From Gymnopilus junonius (Eukaryota; Basidiomycota; Agaricomycetes; Agaricales; Galerinaceae), in NCBI GenBank assembly GCA_015501075.1, contig JADNYJ010000004.1:620001-684000 (forward strand): DNA of 64,000 bases, read 5' to 3'. Positions 56,442 to 64,000 of this stretch are shown here, piece after piece. Each line of letters begins with the position of its first letter. Position 1 is the stretch's first letter. The notes below the pieces were generated by a model that worked only from the letters and a program-made list of their open reading frames with translations, was not told the origin of the DNA and ran no database searches. The position numbers and the translations under genes were made by a program.

Positions 56442-58394
56442 TTACAACAAGGCCTTATTCACCTTCTCCACAAACTCCCGACTTGGGCTTACCCCATTCA
56501 CATCCTTCTGAACAGGTGCAGCGAACGCTTCCAGACCATACATCTTTCTCCCTTCTTCTCCACTCAGGATATCATCGGGCGTTCCTCGACCTACGAATTT
56601 CGACTCGCCTTCTCCTCCTGGGAAGTCACTGTAAAAAGGAATTAGAACTAGCACATAAGATGAAATGTGTCAGACTACTTACGGAGCTGGCAAGCCTGCA
56701 AGGAAATTAATACGTTGATCGTGTAGGTAGCTCGCGCTGTGCAGAATATTAGACCTAGTCATTGGTGATATATGGAGCTGAGAGGATTCTTACTTGTGCA
56801 ATGTCAATGGAACGGCGGGGATATAAAAACAGACGAGTCGCCCTTCCACCGTGTCGAGCTTCAACAGCATGTACGACATCACAGTGCCCTATAAATCAAA
56901 TCAAATCGCATGAGAACACTTCCAATTTGAAAAGCAAAGGCAACCACAATAAACCTGATCCCAGGCTCAACCTTGGAATGCTCACCATTGTCCGCTCCAA
57001 CTCCAAATGCGGATGTGTCTTCTCATTCAGCTCCTGCGTCTTCCCTATACTGCTCCCGGAACCTGGATGACTCGACGTCCACGACCCAATCTCGAACTTG
57101 AGCGAGGGTGAGTCAGGATTGATAGGTCTGAAGAACGGCCGGAGGAGGATATAGGCGCTAGACAGAGAGAGCATAGGGAGGATCTGGAGTGTCCCCTCGC
57201 CTGGGCCGGTGGATGAGAGCGAGGTCCAGCCTTGGAAGGCGCGGAAGATGGAACATGCGTTCCTGTTCAGTACCGACGGTCAGAGAAATAAAATAGGAAA
57301 GGTCTTAAGAGAAGAAGAAAAAAACAAAATAACTCACGAAGCATTATATAAATCCTGCTTCACCCCAATCCTCAACGGGGCGTCGAAAGGGTCGTGGCTT
57401 TGCCATCCCTTTCCGCCTTCCAGGATTTTCCCAAAAACCCTGCGCAGGCCTGCATCCTCCCATCTCTCCACACCGCCTCCGTCAGTATGTGGTCCAAGAG
57501 TGAACTTGGCGTCGCCTGGCTGACGGATACGCAGGCGGTCGAAGTAGGTTATGGGGGTGTTCAAGTCTACTTCGGCTTCAGCGGTGGAGGAGGAAGAGGT
57601 GTGCCAAAGGGAGAGAAGGAACTTCTGGGTCTGGATTATGCTTGGATGAGTGCGGGCCTGGGTTTGAGCTTTAGAGTTGTAGATTTCGAAGACTTGGACG
57701 TTGTCGGTGGGAAGCCTGACAGAGTCCAAGTTGTTAATACGACGTGCAGTAAATATTGACATTCGAAGGAAGACAAGTCACCTTTGACGCGATCGGCATT
57801 GGCAGCTGCATAGTCCCTGATGCTTTGCTTCCAATAAGTGCTTCCTGCGGCCAGAAAATTTCAGCGACCCAGTCGAACTATCAAAGGAACACTGCAAGCA
57901 CATACCTCGGAGGGAACGCCTCCCTTAACAATGACAGTTCCAATCCTCTTGATTTCCTGAATTTGCTCAGGCGAGATTTTTCCATCCCGCAAATCCTTGT
58001 AAGGATCCTTGGGACAATCTAAGGACGTCAATCAGCACACCCACCAATAACGATCAATAAAAGTAAAAAGACAAACCCCAGATCCCTTCTTCGCAATCTC
58101 TTCGACAGCAACCGGCAGCGCCGCCAACACTCCCTCCAATCTCCACCAAGGAGTCTTTCCACAACGCCTTCTTCAGATCGGCAAAGCGCTCTGGAGGGCG
58201 TTGTGTTCTTCCCCAGTGAGAGAGGTGAAGATATCGGCGATGGAGCCTTCGTTCTTGGCTGCACGGGTCGCTTTAAGCCGTAGTAGTAGTGGTAGTGGTA
58301 AACATATTTCTTCTTTGAGATAAGATGGAGAAAAAACACTGAAGCTCGATCTGGGGCTTCGTCCAGCGAAAAGGCGGGGTGAAACGCAGCTCAT
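56442..58394 (-). CDS. DUF1479 protein (2-oxoglutarate/Fe(II) oxygenase-like), frame-shifted first exon
   Basis: Later exons are in good order: EEQIQEI/GGVPSE-type start segments, NNLDSVRLPTDNVQVFEIYN, RIRQPGDAKFTLGPHTDGGG, WEDAGLRRVFG, FRAFQGWTSLSSTGPGEGTL, SYMLLKLDTVEGRLVCFYIP, INFLAGLPAPDFPGGEG and EGRKMYGLEAFA, ending at 56442. HTD in GPHTDGGGVERW matches the iron-binding H-x-D pair of cupin-type dioxygenases; DUF1479 itself is uncharacterised. The N-terminal exon (ATRAAKNEGSIADIFTSLTG, FADLKKALWKDSLVE, LAALPVAVEEIAKKG) needs three single-base corrections within about 100 bp (58070-58200). Start ATG 58394 would add a basic leader of about 40 residues and is uncertain. Confidence 0.7.
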
Positions 58395-58997
58395 TTATAC
58401 TGTCGTGGTGGTAGATGAGAAAGACCAGAGACCAGAATATGCTCAGGAGACCTCGGATGTTCAATATTCATCTGTTAAATGGCCTTAACTGGGCCCCGTG
58501 AAGGCAGGGGAAAATTAGTACGGGACAAGGATTCCCGGTAGCCCAAAATCTCAGTCGAAAGTCCCTCGAAAGAGTCAAAAAGGTGATCGAAGGTCCCTTG
58601 ACGCCCTCAGCAACAGATCATTGTCATCTCTAGTGAAACTGGGGTGCATTTGTGAGAAATTCGGCCTTGGATCTAGGACAAGAACGAGCGAAAAATAAGA
58701 AAAACTGGACGCGGCAGCGACGAAGGCTGAAAATGAGGTCATGCTGATCGTACTTTTCACCGAGGTATTTCCGACGTTCCTCCGACAACTCCTGCTGGTG
58801 CCACGTGCAGAAATGTTGTTACTCTTAAACTCTTCAATAATACTGTAAATCCAGGACCAATCCATAGAATCCATGGTTGTAGTAAACACTATTTCCTACC
58901 CAGTAGGCAATTATATAAAATCATAACAAATCCGTGAGCTGAACGTCTATATGCATCTCTCCCCATAAAAACCCTATACTCTACACGCCATACTCTA
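58395..58997. other. Intergenic, no gene seen
   Basis: Upstream of the DUF1479 gene and downstream of the next minus-strand gene. No feature recognised. Confidence 0.4.
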
Positions 58998-60340
58998 CTA
59001 CCACGTCCGTGTAGGCCTCATCACGCTCGCGGCAGGCCTCCTCCACCTCTGACCAAACACCCTCATCAACACACCCTCAACCGCCAGAACCCTCGTAAAC
59101 CGACACGGTGTCCTTATTTTCCACCACGCCGCCGCACCTTTATTCACCTCACTATCACTCGCACTAGTCATCCACAACCTTCTCATCTTTTCTCTGGTCT
59201 CCCTATCACTCAACCACCATTGGTAGTAATAACCTCCGTCACCACATGCTCCCAGGTGTCCTTGACCCAAGAAAGAGGGCGGTAACCCCCCATGTGCGGG
59301 TGCACTTGGGTCGCTCATCCAGACGGTGATGAAGCGCGAGGGGTGCAGAAGGAGAAGGGCGTTATATATCGCTGTGTTGTCCCTTATGGACGCGTACCCC
59401 AATTTAAGGAAGTGGTCGTGGTAGGAGTAAAAAATCCCAGAGAACCAAGTCATCGACGCAGGCGAGCCACCGAAGAACGAGCCTATAGGAAGGAAAGAAA
59501 CCGTGTTAGGTCCGTCATACACATTTGGTAGATGATTTGCAATTGCAAGTTGAGACAAGAAACGAACCTTGGCTAATGTTAGCTTCTACAGGACCCAAAT
59601 CCTCCGTCCAATCCTTCACGCTCTTCGGGGACTATTCATCATAGGAAAGAAGACCAAATCTCTCTTCTCCACCCCGGCCAATACACTCCCCTCCTCCCAA
59701 ACACGATCTACACGCGCAGGGTCCGGCCATGCACCATAAAAGTGCTCCTCCTTAAAACTCGACGCGTCATTCCAAAAAACATAATCATACTCCTTCCCAC
59801 TGTGCATTTTCAACTTCTCAACAGCGCGCTCGACGAAGAATGGTTTCGCATTCCGTAGGGCATAGAGCGCTGGTACGTGGAATTCACGCTCTTTGTCCCG
59901 AGCATGTATTGCTTTGTATACAGCTTCTCTGCCTTTCAGAGGCGGGATGTCAAAAGGTGATGAGAAGGACGTGTCGATGGTTAATGGCAGACCGGCTCCA
60001 CGTGCTGTAGATATTGTAGATGCGAGGCCGGGGTGGTGAAGAAGTAGATGTCTGTAGTGATGGGTCCGAAAAATTGAGGGAGTTTCTTGAGATATTCTTC
60101 TTTTGATATTGGTAAAAGGAAGAGGGCGGAAACGAGAAGTATTCGGGAGGAATTATTTGGAGTGGGGTCGGCATCGACTTCCAATGAGGAGGGAAGAGGG
60201 TCATAGATATCGTCCAGGGATAATGCAACTTTGCGAGGAATACTGTATTCGGAGACTATAAGGGCATTGATCACGATAAACAAGGCAATGCAAGCGAGTA
60301 TATTGCGCTGGAATGTTGAGAGTCGCAATATTCGGGCCAT
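58998..60340 (-). CDS. Type II membrane protein, HtrL/YibB- or glycosyltransferase-like
   Basis: Begins MARILRLSTFQRNILACIAL with one membrane anchor (about residues 12-28). The lumenal part has FFGPITTDIYFFTTPAS, PLKGREAVYKAIHARDKER, ALYALRNAKPFFVERAVEKL, YDYVFWNDASSFKEEHFYGA, then SFFGGSPASMTWFSGIFYSY, ITVWMSDPSAPAHGG and GACGDGGYYYQWWLSD. The D-A-S / W-N-D segment and overall order recall GT-A-fold HtrL/YibB-like proteins common in agaricomycetes; activity is unproven. One clear intron lies near 59480-59570. Frame is lost by one base near 60010 and near 59625. Golgi location is inferred from the anchor. Confidence 0.65.
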
Positions 60341-61073
60341 AACTCGTACCCTTTGCTTTGTGGTGTATCTAAGAGGTCCTCTGGACGACGTGTCCCAATC
60401 TCCTCAAAGAAGGGTGAAAACCTTCAACCCAACCCAGACTAGGCCGCGGTAGCCTGCCTTGCTAGAGTAGCAGTGGACGTCAACTCTGGATTCCGGAATA
60501 TGCCCAAAAAATATAGCGACAAGTGGTGGTTGGAGCTAGCCTCGTTTCTGTGAGCCAGCTGTCACCCGATTGCCGACTAAATAGTGGCTCCATCAACATC
60601 ATCAGGGAGGCGGCGGCAAGCGTCGATAAGAACTAATAAGAACTCACATACATTTCGTCATTTGAGGTCGTTATCGCTGGATATTACCCATCGACAACCA
60701 CGTAGACATGATAAGTTAATGAGATCCACGGGTTATCCGACTTGAAATGGACTGATGAAGCGAGGAGGGCATGAGAACGGTGATGGAGATGATTCTTAAC
60801 ATGTTGTTCGTTTTGATCTCGATGTATGACTCCGAATAGGCAGTGTGGACAATATATGGCCTTGGAAGTGTTGAGATGCTTTACTAGCCATTTTTGAAAT
60901 ACAGAAACCAGTGATCAAAGAAGGAGGAAAGCAAAGGGAAAACCAAAACGACCTCACCTTCTACACGTGATCGTTCTCTTCATTAAACACGCGTTTAACG
61001 TAACTGCACCTTGTCCTGATCCATATCTCTCACTCACAGTGCTGTAACTTTCGAATGCCTTTATTCTTAGACA
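60341..61073. other. Divergent promoter region
   Basis: About 0.7 kb between the membrane protein and phosphatase genes. No motif recognised with confidence. Confidence 0.4.
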
Positions 61074-61625
61074 ATGTCGTCGAACCAGTCAATCTCTAAG
61101 GATACCAACGCACCTGTGTTCATCCTTGCACCATACCTCTATCTAGGCCCCCGTACGGCCGCTTCACCCGCCTCAGTCCGCGCCAATGACTTCACACACG
61201 TCCTAACTATAGGATCAACATCTCCGCCTAAAGGTCCTCACACTAACAATGTTATCTATCGCCGCATTCCGCTCTCTCATTACCCCTCATCCGAAAGAAT
61301 AAAGGATGCTATCGATATCGCAAACAACTTCATCGAGTCCACTAGAGCGCTGAAGAATGGCAAGGTTCTCGTGCATTGTACAGCTGGAGTATCGCGTTCG
61401 CCTACTATTATTGTTGTGTACTTGATGAGGGCGTATGGTATGAGTTTGAAGGATGCGCTGGGGATGGTTATTAGAGCCCGGCCTTCTGCTAATCCGAATC
61501 AGGTGCTTTTACAAAGGTTGAAAGAGGTGGAAGTGACTTTTCGAGGGAAATCTTCCTTGGAGATCGACGTTCTCCCGACCAAGAAAAGTGAGAGGTTGGC
61601 ACTATTTTCTCTTCATGATGTGTAG
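61074..61625 (+). CDS. Dual-specificity protein phosphatase
   Basis: A single-exon 183-residue protein. Residues about 15-35 read FILAPYLYLGPRTAASPASV, the DSP opening, then FTHVLTIG, the aspartate-free stretch RRIPLSHYPSSERIKDAIDI, and the active-site loop VLVHCTAGVSRSPTI (HCx5R with catalytic Cys and Arg). The YLMRAYGMSLKDALGMV and ARPSANPNQVLLQRLKE helices complete the fold. The general-acid Asp, usually in a V-x-D segment before the helices, is not obvious: the equivalent stretch reads IPLSHYPSS, so activity could be reduced. It acts on phospho-Ser/Thr/Tyr proteins or other phosphate esters; the substrate is unknown. Confidence 0.9.
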   Translation: MSSNQSISKDTNAPVFILAPYLYLGPRTAASPASVRANDFTHVLTIGSTSPPKGPHTNNVIYRRIPLSHYPSSERIKDAIDIANNFIESTRALKNGKVLVHCTAGVSRSPTIIVVYLMRAYGMSLKDALGMVIRARPSANPNQVLLQRLKEVEVTFRGKSSLEIDVLPTKKSERLALFSLHDV

Positions 61626-63544
61626 AGGTACGACTCCTTTGAAGTTAAACGCCAATTCCTTGCGACCTTTCTCAATAGGACATCCCAACTCAACTAAATC
61701 ATGCTATTTATGACACCCGACCTTGTCAAAAGTCTTGTCTAGGAGTGTTATTAACTCTGTTTTTGCTTTCCTTGTCACTTAACGGCGCTATTAGCGATCT
61801 ACTCTCCGCAGGAATGACCACTGCTTTCGGCGATGGATTCCACTCTCGAGCAAACGACATTCTGAGAACGCCCAACATCAACATAGCTCCCATGATCCGA
61901 CAAAGCCTTTCATTCCTTCCACCATCCTCACCATGTTCCTCTCCTCCATCAAAGTCATCCACATGACGTCTCGCATAGGGCCAGCTGCAGTCCGCCAACC
62001 AAAATGGGAATTAATAAACACACTCCGCCCTCATCTCCCTAAATAACCGCCCTCCACTGGAGGCCTGGCGAGGCTGGAGCTGGGCGGAAGGCGTGATATA
62101 TTTTGGATAACCACTCGATGGTGAAAGGCGCTCTTCCAATTTCAAAACAGAGCGCACCTTCGAATTCTGTGTCGATAAAGAAATCCTGATGATAGGCACT
62201 GGACAAATCTAACAAATCCTTGGAAAAAAAGGACTGTTTTCAGTCTTTTTCTGCCCTTTTCCCGGGTAGATCCATCTGGTCCGTGAATCGCGATCTCACC
62301 GCTCAACTGTGCTTCTTCATGATCAAGTTAAGCGGATTTGATTGGAGCATCTTGCCATTTGCACATTAAATAATCGATTCTGTTGGCTCAGGCCGTTTTC
62401 AGCCTTTTTGGAAGTATGGGGCATTTTTGGCGTTTGAGATTTAGTTGTGACTGGGCCAGGAAAGGGACCTGGACTGAGGATTGTAGTGCACACACAGTCC
62501 TTTTTGTTGGTACTGATGTCCAGAAATTGAAGACAATTTTGTAAGTGAACTGTCAAAAATAGTGCGAAGAAATTATCTTTCGTGATTTTTTTTTCTTTCT
62601 TGCTTTCGGCCTTGGGTTCAAGCAGCAAACGGCCTTCAAAGCTTCGACATAATGAAATCAAGACCTATGTAGTCTCCCATAACGTTTTTGAGTACTTACA
62701 TAGATAAAGATGTGTTTAGAACCCAGTAACGTGAAATTAAGCTCGCTGCTAGTAATTCAGTCAAATCGTAGTTCATTCCACATATGGATCAAGTTCAAAA
62801 GCTGAAGGCGCCGGTATTCAAAACTAACCGTGGATCCAACGCTGTGTACATATACGACGTCAAAATGTCAATGTGGCGGCGGTCCTCAACAGATTGACCC
62901 GCATGTGCCGCCGCCGCAGCGAAGATCGAATCTTATCTGGAATGTCCGAGCCGCGACCGCCTCCGAGTCCCGATTCGGGTTCCGAGAGCCGTAGCGCGTT
63001 GCGACGCGTCGTGCGTGATTGGAACGATCAGGTGACTTATTTATCATGTGATCAAGTAAATTATTCCGGGTCCGGCTTATCTAGCCTGAACCCTTTTTTA
63101 ACTCGACCGTTCAACGACCATACATATTGCTAGAGACAAGCAATTTAATATTATGCTTGCTAGACAAGTTATTCTGTAGAATAAAAGTACGTATTCGGTG
63201 ACCTCTTATCTAACTGAAAAGCAATCGTATTTATGCATAGAACTTCAGTAAACAGGACTGCCTCGTGGAACAAACTTGATCCCCTACAGATTTTGTCAAT
63301 CCGGAACAATCTACGTTCAACACAGAGCACCAGTGATTATCCTCATTCCCTGATTATTCGACTAGAATACAATTACACCGTGGGAAGTCCGGTAAATGGA
63401 TCCTGTGCAACTCATCTACGCGGAGCTTCATTCACTAAATCCATTTAGCTTGGCAATTGCGCGAAACCTGATTTCCCAACCCCACAACTCACGAGTCACG
63501 AACTTTTTCATTTGGGGTTTGACTTCTATCTTTTATCTCTTACA
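61626..63544. other. Long intergenic region, no gene seen
   Basis: About 1.9 kb. A short imperfect hairpin (AAAAAAGGACTG and CAGTCTTTTTC, about 62226-62250) could be a terminator-like or incidental structure. Frames at 61745, 62323 and 62873 show no family signature. Confidence 0.4.
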
Positions 63545-64000
63545 ATGCCCAACGACGGTCCGCCTGCATTTGAGGACGTTGGATATACCCCGCTTGCAGT
63601 GGAGGAACATAGTCAGCCTCTGGTTCTGAATCAAGTTCTTACTGAGGCCCAGAAACGCATTGCGCGGTACCAATTCCTTTCTTTATGCTTATCTTTATTC
63701 CTCATTGGATGGAATGACGGCTCTATCGGGCCCCTTCTCCATCGTATCCAGGAGCACTACAACGTATGCCCTTTTGATTGCCTTTCATGTGAATGTATGA
63801 AATTTACAATTGTTCGTCTTAGGTTAACTATGCTTCGGCGTCTTACATTTTTGTGATGGCATGCACAGTGAGTTGGATGGAATTCTCAGAATTCTGCCCA
63901 TTTACGTCTAATGCGACGATAGGGTGCCGTGGTTGGAGGGGTTATAAACATGCCATTGGACCAGAGATTCGGGTTGGGAAGGGTACGCGCCGACTCAATC
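63545..64000 (+). CDS. MFS transporter, N-terminal part (runs off window)
   Basis: Exons 63545-63763, 63823-63867 and 63923-63982, then a GTACGC donor. The protein starts MPNDGPPAFEDVGYTPLAVE. The first membrane helix is FLSLCLSLFLIGWNDGSIGP, with the GWNDGSIGPLL motif typical of a fungal major facilitator subfamily (Bsc6-like), followed by LHRIQEHYN, ASASYIFVMAC and GAVVGGVINMPLDQRFGLGR, which covers helix 2-3 and the conserved loop 2-3 Asp/Arg. The substrate cannot be told from this part. About 108 residues are visible. Confidence 0.85.

Noticed and set aside
62226..62250. Hairpin with T tract as a possible terminator
   Set aside because: No gene ends nearby in the right orientation, and fungal Pol II termination does not use such hairpins; left as incidental.
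1..64000. CRISPR arrays, operons, riboswitches, bacterial or viral genes
   Set aside because: None seen; gene structure, introns and the tRNA intron are all nuclear fungal. Repeats found are inverted repeats and DNA transposon ends.

Overview
The window is nuclear DNA of a filamentous basidiomycete, most likely an Agaricomycete. Coding sequence is broken by many 50-80 nt introns with GT(G/A)AGT-type donors. Several families are typical of mushroom-forming fungi: DUF6535 and DUF7330 membrane proteins, F-box proteins with a divergent repeat tail, short BTB/POZ proteins in groups, SRPK-like kinase remnants, a GH71 alpha-1,3-glucanase, and a small cysteine-rich secreted protein. All gene models were spliced by eye and were not checked against RNA or databases.

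Layout. 0-8 kb: first exon of DPH5 (-), an F-box gene (+), an intron-containing tRNA-Lys(CTT), an ERV2-type sulfhydryl oxidase and a prolyl aminopeptidase. 8-13.4 kb: a small secreted protein with a duplicated promoter segment, a broken GH71 gene and panB. 14.4-19.5 kb: a BTB gene, an NTF2/SnoaL-like protein and a disordered KEN-box/FGF-motif protein that may be a fungal sororin. 21-25.3 kb: two tandem DUF7330 membrane proteins. 25.8-32 kb: a second F-box gene, a broken DUF6535 gene and an unknown Ser-rich protein. 34-38.5 kb: KRI1 (ribosome biogenesis) divergent from a Pro/His-rich single-pass membrane protein.

38.7-46.5 kb is repeat-rich: a decayed SRPK-like kinase, an unknown gene, a 2.7 kb inverted repeat whose 548 bp core arms look identical, a 268 bp insertion inside one arm, two abutting TA-flanked MITEs, an 897 bp hAT-like non-autonomous element and a gene fragment. 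46.9-55.4 kb: three same-strand BTB genes with a microbial-type PARG gene among them. 56-64 kb: a DUF1479 gene, a type II membrane protein resembling HtrL/YibB, a dual-specificity phosphatase and the start of an MFS transporter.

Two things cut across the window. First, at least three introns, and probably four, use GC-AG borders. Second, many otherwise conserved genes, including the normally essential KRI1, show single-base frame breaks. Several of these lie in short homopolymers, so uncorrected assembly indels must be excluded before any of these genes is called a pseudogene.
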